From: JAOUEA01 sp963734685
Lineage (GTDB): Bacteria > Actinomycetota > UBA4738 > HRBIN12
Assembly (NCBI GenBank): GCA_963734685.1
Contig: CAVTIC010000001.1
Location: 744,001-808,000, forward strand
Reading direction: 5' to 3'
Length of the DNA: 64,000 bases
Part shown: one piece after another, positions 8,007 through 16,018 of the stretch
Layout: the number at the start of each line of letters is the position of its first letter
How positions within the stretch are numbered: the first letter of the stretch is position 1
The notes under the pieces: model-generated
The model's input: the letters and a program-made list of their open reading frames with translations, nothing else
Told to the model about the DNA's origin: nothing
Database searches by the model: none
Position numbers and translations under genes: made by a program

Positions 8007-8155
8007 GCAGATCGCGGGTCCGCGGGTACTGCCGGTTCCGGCTCGATCGCGGGCCCGTCGGGCTCGACCCTACGTTCGGGTTCGGGCGCGAACTCGGGCA
8101 CCGGCAGGGTGGCGGGTTCGATCTCGATGATGCGCTTCGGTTTCCCGATGTCCAT
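8003..8155 (-). CDS. 50-residue proline- and glutamate-rich small protein
   Basis: This small frame starts MDIGKPKRIIEIEPATLPVP and continues with repeated Glu-Pro units (EPER, EPDG, EPEP). It ends with a TGA that overlaps the ATG of the 191-residue Cys-rich protein (ATGA), and an AGGA ribosome site lies about nine bases before its own ATG. The coupling and the ribosome site are the reasons for calling it real. An acidic, Pro-rich, probably disordered peptide such as this could be a partner or linker of the downstream protein; that is inference. Confidence 0.65.
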   Translation of the reverse strand: MDIGKPKRIIEIEPATLPVPEFAPEPERRVEPDGPAIEPEPAVPADPRSA

Positions 8156-8248
8156 GCTGTCCTGAGGGTACCCCTCGTGCCGTGTTCGTGGTAGCGGCTC
8201 CTGTAGGCGACGGCGGCGCGCATGAAGGCATGGCTCTACCCTTGTGCG

Positions 8249-9202
8249 ATGGGCGGACCGGTGCGCATCGAGGGTCTGCACGAGGTGGGCGAGCTGCAGG
8301 TGCTGGGCCTCGCCCATCTGATCGAGCGCACCTCTCGGCACGACGGTCACCGTCCGATCGGGGAGCATGCGTTGGTCGAGCTGCAGGCCGGTCCTCGCGA
8401 GTTCCCGCATGCGGCCTTCGTCGCCCATCACGGCGACCAGCTCGCAGGCTACGCGCATCTCTCCCAACGGGAGACGCACATGGGGTGGCGGTTCGAGGCG
8501 TTCGTGGCGCCGGAACGCCGCCGCCTCGGTATCGGAACGGCCCTCGTGGCCACCGTGCTCGAGCACACGTCGACCGACGGCGGTGGACCGGTGCACGCCT
8601 GGGCGTACAACCCAGGTCCGAGCCAAATGCGCATCGCCGCCCGATTCGGCATGCGTCACGTTCGCACGATCGAGCGGATGCGACGTTCCCTGCCGGGCCC
8701 GTCGGTACCGGTGCCGCAGGGCTATCGCCTGCGTTCGTTCCGGCCGGCGGACGCCCGCGCGTGGCTCGCGCTGCACAATGAGGTCTTCGCCGATCATCCG
8801 GACGGCGGGAACTGGCGCGACGCCGATCTCGAGTGGCATCTCGCGGAGCCGTGGTTCGACGCGGACCTGTTCGTGATCGCAGAGGACGACGTCGGCATCG
8901 CCGGCTACTGCTGGATGAAGCCCGAGGGCAGCGCGGCATGGCTCTACTTCTTGGGTGTGCGCTGGACCGCGCGCGGCACCGGTCTCGGCCGGGCGCTCTC
9001 GGGCGAGGGGCTCGCTCGCGCCGGGGGCGGAGGCGCGCACACGGTGCAGCTCTACGTGGACGTCGCGAGCGAACCGGCGATCCGCACGTATCGCTCGCTG
9101 GGCTTCACGACCGACCATCGTGACTTGGCGTACATGTTGGTAGTGCCTCCGGGCGACACGTTCGACGCCGGACGGCGGTCGGGGACGCCCGGCTCGAGCT
9201 AG
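8249..9202 (+). CDS. mshD: Mycothiol acetyltransferase (mycothiol synthase)
   Basis: A tandem GNAT protein of 317 residues. The first domain (to about residue 145) has the acetyl-CoA loop RRRLGIGTALV; the second has RGTGLGRALSGEGL followed by LYVDVASEPAIRTYRSLGFTT. The inter-domain HNEVFADHPDGGNW and GYCWMK segments match MshD, which acetylates Cys-GlcN-Ins as the last step of mycothiol synthesis. An in-frame ATG at 8222 would add nine residues; neither start has a strong ribosome site. The stop overlaps the stop of the convergent gene within a CTAG palindrome. Mycothiol is an actinobacterial thiol, so this gene supports the lineage assignment. Confidence 0.88.
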   Translation: MGGPVRIEGLHEVGELQVLGLAHLIERTSRHDGHRPIGEHALVELQAGPREFPHAAFVAHHGDQLAGYAHLSQRETHMGWRFEAFVAPERRRLGIGTALVATVLEHTSTDGGGPVHAWAYNPGPSQMRIAARFGMRHVRTIERMRRSLPGPSVPVPQGYRLRSFRPADARAWLALHNEVFADHPDGGNWRDADLEWHLAEPWFDADLFVIAEDDVGIAGYCWMKPEGSAAWLYFLGVRWTARGTGLGRALSGEGLARAGGGGAHTVQLYVDVASEPAIRTYRSLGFTTDHRDLAYMLVVPPGDTFDAGRRSGTPGSS

Positions 9203-10311
9203 CGACGCACGAGTCGGTAGATCGAGTTGTGGTCGCTGAAGTAGATGCGACCGTTCGGGGCGACCTCCATCGACAGGATCGAGTTGCCGGGAGCGTTCAG
9301 CACCGTCACCGGCCCTCCCACGACGTCGTCACGCATCGCGTCGAGGGTCACACGGCGCAGGACGCCGCCATCGCAGCACGCACCGAAGAAGAGATCGCCC
9401 TTGCGGGCCGCCCCGAGGCGGCACCCGTCGCAGAACGCCGCGCCGGTGATGCCGATCGTGCTCGAGAAGTTCACTTCGGGGAGACGGCGCGGGGCGGGGC
9501 CGTCTTGGTTCGTGTCGGGGCAGCTCTCGCTCGGGCCCCATGCGTAATTGTCGCCCGAGCGCACGAGGTTGATCTCGTCGTTGCACTCGGGCCCGTTCTC
9601 GGTCTCCCACAGCTCGTCGGTCTGGGGGTCGAACGTGAAGCCGAACGAGTTACGGATGCCGAAGGCGAAGATGCGTGAGCGGCGTCCGCCGATCATCGGG
9701 TTCGTGCCCGGCACCGAACCGTCGGGGTTCATCCGAAGGATCTTCCCGCGCAGGTTCGCCGAGAGGTCCTGCGCGTTGCGGGCGTCGTGGCCGTCGCCGA
9801 CGATCGCGTACAGTTTGCGGTCGGGGCCGAACATGATCCGCCCGCCGTTGTGGTAGGGGCTCGAGCTCGCAGGGGTGGACAGGATCGTCGTCAGGCCATG
9901 TCCGACGCCGCTGCGCTCGCGGATCCGCACGATCTGATTCTGGAGGCTGCCGCCTGCGTTGCGCGTTACGTACACGTAGATGAACGGCTTGCGTGGCCAC
10001 CCGGGGTGCAAAGCGACGCCGAGCGCGCCACGCTCACCCTCGCCGTTCACGCCGGCGATGTTGAAGAACAGGCGATCGAAGCCCGTCTTCGGATTCAGGA
10101 ATCGCACCTCGCCGGTGCCCCGCTCCAGGTAGACGATCGTTCCTTTCGGGGTGAAGGTGAACGCCGCCGGGCCGTTCAGACCGTTGGCGATCCTGGTGGC
10201 GCGGATGCCGCCGCCCCCCGCGTTCGCGGGCGCGGCGATGGCAGCCGTCATCGCGGCCACCCCGGCGGCCGTCAGGACCAGCCGAACGAGCCTGCGTGTG
10301 CGTCGGTGCAT
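9199..10311 (-). CDS. Secreted PQQ-type glucose/sorbosone dehydrogenase-like protein
   Basis: The 370-residue product has a signal peptide (MHRRTRRLVRLVLTAAGVAA, cleavage after ANA-GGG) and a six-bladed propeller of the glucose/sorbosone dehydrogenase (GSDH) family. Visible family landmarks are GERGALGVALHPGW, SSSPYHNGGRIMFGPD, IVGDGHDARNAQDL, RGKILRMNPDGS and FAFGIRNSFGFTFDP. Members oxidise sugars with PQQ or act without known substrate. Cys pairs (ECND, CPDTN, FCDGC, CC) suggest disulfides in the exported protein. The next gene upstream is a paralogue in the same direction with a 26-base gap, so the two are probably one transcript. Confidence 0.87.
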   Translation of the reverse strand: MHRRTRRLVRLVLTAAGVAAMTAAIAAPANAGGGGIRATRIANGLNGPAAFTFTPKGTIVYLERGTGEVRFLNPKTGFDRLFFNIAGVNGEGERGALGVALHPGWPRKPFIYVYVTRNAGGSLQNQIVRIRERSGVGHGLTTILSTPASSSPYHNGGRIMFGPDRKLYAIVGDGHDARNAQDLSANLRGKILRMNPDGSVPGTNPMIGGRRSRIFAFGIRNSFGFTFDPQTDELWETENGPECNDEINLVRSGDNYAWGPSESCPDTNQDGPAPRRLPEVNFSSTIGITGAAFCDGCRLGAARKGDLFFGACCDGGVLRRVTLDAMRDDVVGGPVTVLNAPGNSILSMEVAPNGRIYFSDHNSIYRLVRR

Positions 10312-10337
10312 GTCTGTCAACCCCCTCCGCGCCGCCC

Positions 10338-11498
10338 TCAGGCGGGCGCCAGTCGATAGATGGCTTCAGCGTTGCTGAAGTAGATGCGCCCGCTGGGGCC
10401 GACCTCCACGGAGTACACGGCGGCGTCGAAGCCCACGAACGGCACCGCCTCGGGCGCGCCGGCGAACGACCACCTGCCGGCATCGAGGTCGACGTGCATC
10501 ACCGGCCCCACCGTGGCCTTGCAGGTGCCGTTGGAGCACCCTCCGATGAGGTCCCCTTCGTATGCCGCACCGAGCCCGCAGCCGTCGCAGAACGCCAGCC
10601 CGGTCGCGGCGACGGTGTCCGCGAACGTCCACTGCGGGAGGATCTTGGGGTCGGGGCCGTCATGGTTGGTGTCTCCCGGCGATGCGGGGTCACCGCAGGA
10701 TTGCGTCGGCCCCCACGCGAAGTTGCCGCCCTCGACGATCCTGTTCAGTTCGTCGTTGCATTCCGGCCCGTTCTCGCTCTCCCAGAGGCGCTCGGTGTCC
10801 GGATCGAACGCGAAACCGAACGAGTTGCGGTGGCCGTAGGACCACACGAGCGTGCCGAAGGGGTTCGTCGCGGGCACCGTGCCGTCAGCGTTCATGCGCA
10901 GGATCTTGCCCCGAGGTTCGTTGGTGAGGTCCTGTGCGGTGCCAGGGTCCTCCCCACCGTCCCCGATCACGACGTAGAGCGTGCGGTCCGGCCCGAACGC
11001 GATGCGGCCTCCGTTGTGGTTCGAGCGTGAACCGATCGGCGAGTTCAGCAGGACTTCTCGCTCGACCGCCCGCCCTCGCTCGATGCGGAATCGCAGCACT
11101 TGATTCCGCAGCTCACCGCCGGCCGGCGAACGCGACGCATACACGTACAGCCAGGGCACCCTCGGCCACCGTGGATGCAACGCGACGCCGAGCGCGCCGC
11201 GTTCACCGTCGCTGTCCACACCGGTGACGCGATGCAGCAGGCGGTCGCGACCGGAGCCCGGGTCGAGCAGACGGACCTCGCCCGAAGCGCGTTCGAGGTA
11301 GACGATGCGGCCGTTGGGAGTGAGGGTGAAGCCGACAGGCTGATCGAGCGCGGCGACGGTGACGACGCGGACGGACGGCGTCGCTCCGCGTGCGGACGCG
11401 GGCGAGGTGGTGATGGCCACGGCCGTCGTTGCGATCACCGCGAGCACTACGGCCGAGTGTCCACGGCGCGTTCCCTCCATCAGCATGCGGTCAGGCAT
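10338..11498 (-). CDS. Secreted PQQ-type glucose/sorbosone dehydrogenase-like protein (paralogue)
   Basis: A 386-residue paralogue of the downstream gene with the same landmarks (GERGALGVALHPRW, SNHNGGRIAFGPD, VIGDGGEDPGTAQDL, RGKILRMNADGT, GHRNSFGFAFDPDTERLWESENGPECNDE). The N-terminus carries a hydrophobic signal segment (AVVLAVIATTAVAITTSPASA). The ATG at 11498 was chosen because GAGGGGAC precedes it at the usual distance; ATGs at 11486 and 11480 are alternatives. The pair probably arose by local duplication and then diverged. Substrate unknown; PQQ synthesis genes are not in this window. Confidence 0.85.
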   Translation of the reverse strand: MPDRMLMEGTRRGHSAVVLAVIATTAVAITTSPASARGATPSVRVVTVAALDQPVGFTLTPNGRIVYLERASGEVRLLDPGSGRDRLLHRVTGVDSDGERGALGVALHPRWPRVPWLYVYASRSPAGGELRNQVLRFRIERGRAVEREVLLNSPIGSRSNHNGGRIAFGPDRTLYVVIGDGGEDPGTAQDLTNEPRGKILRMNADGTVPATNPFGTLVWSYGHRNSFGFAFDPDTERLWESENGPECNDELNRIVEGGNFAWGPTQSCGDPASPGDTNHDGPDPKILPQWTFADTVAATGLAFCDGCGLGAAYEGDLIGGCSNGTCKATVGPVMHVDLDAGRWSFAGAPEAVPFVGFDAAVYSVEVGPSGRIYFSNAEAIYRLAPA

Positions 11499-11548
11499 CC
11501 GATCGGTCCCCTCCCCTCGTCGTCGGCCCGCCATGGGACCATGACGCG

Positions 11549-13879
11549 GTGACGACGGTACCTCCCTCGATGTTCGGTGTGCCGGCGCTGCGCTCTGAAG
11601 ACCCGCGGTTCCTGACCGGGCGTGGTCGCTATCTCGAGAACCTGCCGATCGAGGGATGTCTGCGGGCCGTGTTCGTCCGCTCCATAATGCCGCACGCTCG
11701 GCTCGAGGCGGTGGAGGCCGATGCGGCACGAGCGATGGCCGGGGTCGTGGCGGTGTTCATCGCCGCCGACCTCGATCTCGCACCGATGCCTCCGAGCGGC
11801 AACGTGGAAGGCGGGGGCGGCGGGGTGCTCGAGGGTCCGTTCGGGCGGGATGTGCTTGCTCGCGACGTGGTGCGGTTCGCCGGCGAACCGATCGCGCTGG
11901 TCGTGGCCGAGACGTTCCCTCAAGCCGAGGATGCCGGCGAGGCCGTGCTCGTCGGGTACAAACCGCTGCCGGCCGTGACCGACGTCGAAGCCGCGACGTC
12001 TGACGGGGCGCCGTTGCTGTGGCCCGGTCACGGGTCCAACGTGGCGACCACGATCTCGTCGGATTGGGACGCCGATGTGCTGGCCGGTGCCGAGGTCGTT
12101 GTTCGCGGCCGGTTCGTGAACCAGCGCCTGGCCCCGGTCCCAATGGAGGGCAACGGCATCGCCGTGGAGCCTCACGGCGACGGCACCTTCACCGCCTGGG
12201 TCTCGACCCAGGTGCCATTCGACGTGCGTGATGACCTGGTCGAAGTGCTCGGGGTCGAGAGGGAAGCGGTGCGCACGATCGCTCCCGACGTCGGAGGCGG
12301 GTTCGGCGCGAAGCTGCAGGTCTATCCGGAGTACGTGGCTGTCGCAGCCGCCGCGGCTCGCCTCGGCCGGCCGGTCCGCTGGATCGAGTCACGTTCGGAG
12401 GGCCTCGTCGCGTTGACCCACGGCCGTGCGCAGGTGCAGTTCGTCGAGATCGGAGCGAAGCGCGGCGGCTCGATCGTCGGCCTGCGCGCCGACCTGCTCG
12501 CCGACATGGGCGCCTATCCGATCGGGGCGTTCCTGCCCGGCACTACCCACGAGATGCTCTCGGGGGTGTACACGATCCCACGCATCGCCTCCCGTGCGAG
12601 AAGCGTGGTAACGAACGCGACCCCGGTTGCGCCGTACCGTGGAGCCGGGCGCCCGGAGGCCACGGCCCTGATCGAGCGCGCCATCGATCTGGTCGCGATC
12701 GAACTCGGCATGGACCCCGCCGCCGTCCGGCGGAAGAACCTGATCCCGCCCGAGGCGTTCCCCTACCGCACCGCGTCCGGAACGACCTACGACGTCGGCG
12801 AGTACGAGCGAGCGCTCGACGAGGCGCTCGCGCTCGCGCGATACGGCGAGCTGCGGGCGGAGCAGGCGCTGCGGCGCGAACGTGGCGATCACGTCGCGCT
12901 GGGTATCGGGATCTCGACGTACGTCGAGATCACATCGTTCTCCTCGAAGGAGTTCGCCTCGGTCGAGGCGAACGCCGACGGCACGGTCACCGTACTCACG
13001 GGCACCTCCCCGCACGGCCAGGGCCACGAGACCGCCTTCGCCCAGCTCGCCTCGGCGGTGCTGGGCGTGCCGTTCGAGGCCGTCCGGATCGTGCACTCCG
13101 ACACCGGTCTCGTGAAGCGTGGCGCGGGCACGTGGGGCTCACGGTCGTTGCAAGCCGGCGGCTCCTCGGTGTTCGAACGCAGCGGCGAGGTGCTCGACAA
13201 GGCTCGCGCGCTCGCCGCCCACCTGCTGGAGGTCGACGTCGCCGACCTGGAGTCCGCGCCCGACGGGGGGTTCGCGGTGCGAGGTGCTCCCGGACGGACG
13301 GTCGGCCTCGCGGAGCTTGCGAGCGTGGCCGTCGACCCCGCTCGCGTACCGGACGGGTTCGAACCGGGGCTCCGGGCCGAGGGCGTCTACCGAGAGCCGA
13401 CCTCGACGTTCCCCTTCGGTGCCCACGTCGCGGTCGTGGAGGTCGACACGCAGACCGGCGCCGTGCGACTCGTCCGCCATGTCGCCGTCGACGACTGCGG
13501 GCGGGTGCTCAACCCGATCCTCGTCGAGGGTCAGGTGCACGGCGGCCTCGCGCAAGGCATCGCCCAGGCCCTGTACGAGGAGGTTCGCTATGACGGATCG
13601 GCGAATCCGATCACGAGCACCCTCACCACGTACGCGATGCCGTCGGCGGCGGAGTTCCCATGGTTCGAGACCGCTCGCACCGAGACGCCGACACCCGTGA
13701 ACCCGCTGGGCGCCAAGGGCATCGGAGAGTCGGCCACGATCGGTTCCACGCCGGCGGTGCAGAACGCAGTGATCGATGCGCTGGTGCCGTGGGGCATCAG
13801 GCATATCGACCTGCCGCTGACCTCGGAGCGGGTGTGGCGGGCGCTGCAGGATGCCGGCGTCTCGGCGGACCGGCGGTAG
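11549..13879 (+). CDS. CoxL-like molybdopterin-binding subunit of the xanthine dehydrogenase family
   Basis: A 776-residue large subunit with the usual two domains: the N-terminal ald/xan a/b hammerhead (LTGRGRYLENLPIEGCLRAVFVRS) and the long molybdopterin-binding domain (APDVGGGFGAKLQVYPEY; NPLGAKGIGESATIGSTPAVQNAV). The active-site loop reads PYRGAGR at residues 362-368, the form II/BMS-type motif, not the AYRCSFR loop of true CO dehydrogenase, so CO oxidation is not implied. Partner FAD (CoxM) and 2Fe-2S (CoxS) subunits are not adjacent on either side. The only in-frame start at the homology boundary is the GTG at 11549, 50 bases from the divergent dehydrogenase gene. Confidence 0.9.
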   Translation: MTTVPPSMFGVPALRSEDPRFLTGRGRYLENLPIEGCLRAVFVRSIMPHARLEAVEADAARAMAGVVAVFIAADLDLAPMPPSGNVEGGGGGVLEGPFGRDVLARDVVRFAGEPIALVVAETFPQAEDAGEAVLVGYKPLPAVTDVEAATSDGAPLLWPGHGSNVATTISSDWDADVLAGAEVVVRGRFVNQRLAPVPMEGNGIAVEPHGDGTFTAWVSTQVPFDVRDDLVEVLGVEREAVRTIAPDVGGGFGAKLQVYPEYVAVAAAAARLGRPVRWIESRSEGLVALTHGRAQVQFVEIGAKRGGSIVGLRADLLADMGAYPIGAFLPGTTHEMLSGVYTIPRIASRARSVVTNATPVAPYRGAGRPEATALIERAIDLVAIELGMDPAAVRRKNLIPPEAFPYRTASGTTYDVGEYERALDEALALARYGELRAEQALRRERGDHVALGIGISTYVEITSFSSKEFASVEANADGTVTVLTGTSPHGQGHETAFAQLASAVLGVPFEAVRIVHSDTGLVKRGAGTWGSRSLQAGGSSVFERSGEVLDKARALAAHLLEVDVADLESAPDGGFAVRGAPGRTVGLAELASVAVDPARVPDGFEPGLRAEGVYREPTSTFPFGAHVAVVEVDTQTGAVRLVRHVAVDDCGRVLNPILVEGQVHGGLAQGIAQALYEEVRYDGSANPITSTLTTYAMPSAAEFPWFETARTETPTPVNPLGAKGIGESATIGSTPAVQNAVIDALVPWGIRHIDLPLTSERVWRALQDAGVSADRR

Positions 13880-13906
13880 GCGTTCTCGGCCGGTAGGGTT
13901 CGGAAC

Positions 13907-15715
13907 ATGAGCGACCACATGCCGGCCTGGGAGCGGCGGTTCCGCGCACCGACGGTCTCGATGCCTCGATGGGCGCGGTCGGCGCCGGACCGACTCGTCT
14001 ACGTGAGCACCGAGAGCGGCGTCCACCAGGTGCATGCCTGGGACCGGGAGGCCGACCGACACAGACAAGTCACCGACCATCCCGTCGGTGTGATCGCGTC
14101 GGGGCTCACGCTCGACGGTGAGCGAGTGCTCTTCTGGAAGGACGAGACGGGCAGCGAGGCGGGGCAGTGGTATGCGGAGCCGTTCGGCGGCGGCGAGGAC
14201 GTACCGTTCCTCGCTGGCGTGTCCCCGGGGTGGAACGAGGGTCTCACGCAGGCGCCGGGTGTGGTGGCCGCGGGGATCAGCGACGCGAGTGGGTTCGCGG
14301 TCTTCGTCTCGGCTGATGGAGGGCCTGCGAAGGAGATGCTGCGGAGCACCGAGTGGATCGCGATCGGGGGCGCAGAGCTCGGTCGAAGCGACCTCGGCGG
14401 TCTCTCATCCGACGGTTCGATGCTGGTGCTCGAGCACGCCGAGCACGGCGATAGCATGCACCCGGCGTTGCGCGTGATCGATCCTCTGACGGGAGCCACG
14501 ATCCGCGAGCAGGTCGACGAGGGACTGGCGTTGTACTCGGCGTGTTGGTCGCCGATCCGCGGCGATCAGCGATTGGTGGTGAGCCATGAGCGCGAGGGCG
14601 ACGCGCGTCCAGCGATCTGGGACCTCGCCTCCGGCGAGTGGCTCGACTTCGACCTCGGCCTCGCAGGACCTGTCGAGGTGGCCGACTGGTGGCCCGACTC
14701 GTCGGCGCTGCTGGTCGTGCACAACGACGAGGGGCGCGACCGGTTGTACCGCTACGAGCTGGCGACCGGAGCGCTCGCGCCGATCGCACACGACGACGGC
14801 ACGATCGGGGCGGCTCGGGTGCGCCCCGACGGCGACGTCTGGTTCCGACTCTCGAGTGGCGCGCGCCATCCCGAGGTGCTCGATGGCTCCGGCGGCCAGG
14901 TGCTGCCGCTCGGCGGCCAACGGGCGCCGGCCGGCCGGCCCTTCGTCTCCTGGCACTTCGACAACGGCGAGGGCGACCGGGTACACGGCTTCTACGTGAA
15001 CCCTCACGGAGAAGGTCCCTTCCCGGTGATGATGTTCGTCCACGGCGGCCCCACCGGTCAGGACAGCGACGCCTGGGACCCGGAGGTGCTCGCCTACGTC
15101 GACATGGGGTTCGCGGTCGGCATGGTGAACTACCGCGGGTCCACCGGGTACGGACGTGAGTGGCGCGACCGGCTCATCGGTGACATCGGTGGCCCCGAGC
15201 TCGTCGACGTGAATGCCGGCTTGGCGGACCTGGCCGCGCGCGGCATCGCCGACCCCGACCGAGCTGTCGTCGGCGGGTGGTCGTGGGGCGGCTACATCAC
15301 CGTGCTGGAGCTGTGCAAGCACCCCGACATGTGGCTCGCGGGCGTTGCCGGGGTGCCCGTAGGGGACTACGAGCTCAGCTACGAGGACCTCTCGCCCGAG
15401 CTGAAGGCCTACGACCGTGCCCTGCTCGGCGGCACGCCCGACCAGGTGCCGGCGCTGATGCGCGACCGCAACCCGATCTACTTCGCCGACCAGGTGCTGG
15501 CGCCCATCATCTTCCTGATCGGGGAGCACGACTCTCGCTGCCCGTTGCGCCAGGCCATGGCGTTCGTCGACAAGCTGGCCGAGCGGAACCATCCGCACCA
15601 GGTGGTGCTGTTCGGCACTGGGCACGGGTCCTACGACATCGACGAGGAGATCCGTCAGGTGCTCGCGATCCTCACGTTCCTGGCACAGCACGTGCCCGGC
15701 GTGAAGGTGCCGTAG
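13907..15715 (+). CDS. S9-family prolyl oligopeptidase-like alpha/beta hydrolase
   Basis: A 602-residue cytoplasmic protein (no signal peptide) with an N-terminal beta-propeller (to about residue 330) and a C-terminal alpha/beta hydrolase domain. The nucleophile elbow GWSWGGY lies near residue 463, FVHGGPTGQ forms the oxyanion strand, and GEHDSRCP and GTGHGSYD supply the acid and base. These are the features of acylaminoacyl peptidases and related S9C enzymes. It starts 27 bases after the CoxL-like gene and may share its transcript. Exact substrate unknown. Confidence 0.88.
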   Translation: MSDHMPAWERRFRAPTVSMPRWARSAPDRLVYVSTESGVHQVHAWDREADRHRQVTDHPVGVIASGLTLDGERVLFWKDETGSEAGQWYAEPFGGGEDVPFLAGVSPGWNEGLTQAPGVVAAGISDASGFAVFVSADGGPAKEMLRSTEWIAIGGAELGRSDLGGLSSDGSMLVLEHAEHGDSMHPALRVIDPLTGATIREQVDEGLALYSACWSPIRGDQRLVVSHEREGDARPAIWDLASGEWLDFDLGLAGPVEVADWWPDSSALLVVHNDEGRDRLYRYELATGALAPIAHDDGTIGAARVRPDGDVWFRLSSGARHPEVLDGSGGQVLPLGGQRAPAGRPFVSWHFDNGEGDRVHGFYVNPHGEGPFPVMMFVHGGPTGQDSDAWDPEVLAYVDMGFAVGMVNYRGSTGYGREWRDRLIGDIGGPELVDVNAGLADLAARGIADPDRAVVGGWSWGGYITVLELCKHPDMWLAGVAGVPVGDYELSYEDLSPELKAYDRALLGGTPDQVPALMRDRNPIYFADQVLAPIIFLIGEHDSRCPLRQAMAFVDKLAERNHPHQVVLFGTGHGSYDIDEEIRQVLAILTFLAQHVPGVKVP

Positions 15716-15816
15716 AGCGAGCTGGATCGGGTTCGTCGGCTCCGCAGACCGTGAAGCCAGGTCGGGTCCTCACATGACGATCCTCGCGACGGGGGCCTCG
15801 GGCACATTCGGCTCCC

Positions 15817-15871
15817 ATGAACGGCATCGGCTCGATGTCCGGGAGCCGCCACGGGAGCCGATGCCGTTCAT
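15817..15871. repeat. Perfect 17-bp inverted repeat (hairpin) between the S9 peptidase and gdhA
   Basis: The arms ATGAACGGCATCGGCTC (15817-15833) and its exact complement (15855-15871) flank a 21-base spacer. The element lies 101 bases after the peptidase stop and 147 bases before the gdhA start. It has no T-tract, so it is not a standard intrinsic terminator, although a stem of this strength could stop transcription or protect an RNA end. The whole 303-base gap from 15716 to 16018 holds no other feature I can support; a shorter GGTGCAC direct repeat at about 15885-15910 follows the hairpin. Confidence 0.75.
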
Positions 15872-16018
15872 CGACTCGCTCCTCGGTGCACCGGGCGCTC
15901 GATGGTGCACTGCGAGGCAGGGCGCCGGACGCGACATCTGGGTTCCCGTGACCGGGGTCTCGTGTCAGGATGAGTCGCCGTCGGTCGTGACGGATCCCAG
16001 TTGGAGGGCGCATACCTC

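Noticed and set aside
11549..13879. Annotation as a carbon-monoxide dehydrogenase large subunit
   Set aside because: The active-site loop is PYRGAGR, not AYRCSFR, and the partner subunits are missing, so CO oxidation cannot be claimed.
15817..15951. A 44-codon frame starting inside the inverted repeat upstream of gdhA
   Set aside because: It has no ribosome site, its composition is Ser/Arg-rich noise, and its ATG is simply the end of the repeat arm, which reads ATG on both strands.
15885..16018. A riboswitch in the gdhA leader (glutamine- or glycine-type)
   Set aside because: The GGTGCAC repeats and the hairpins do not match the conserved cores of those aptamers as I know them.
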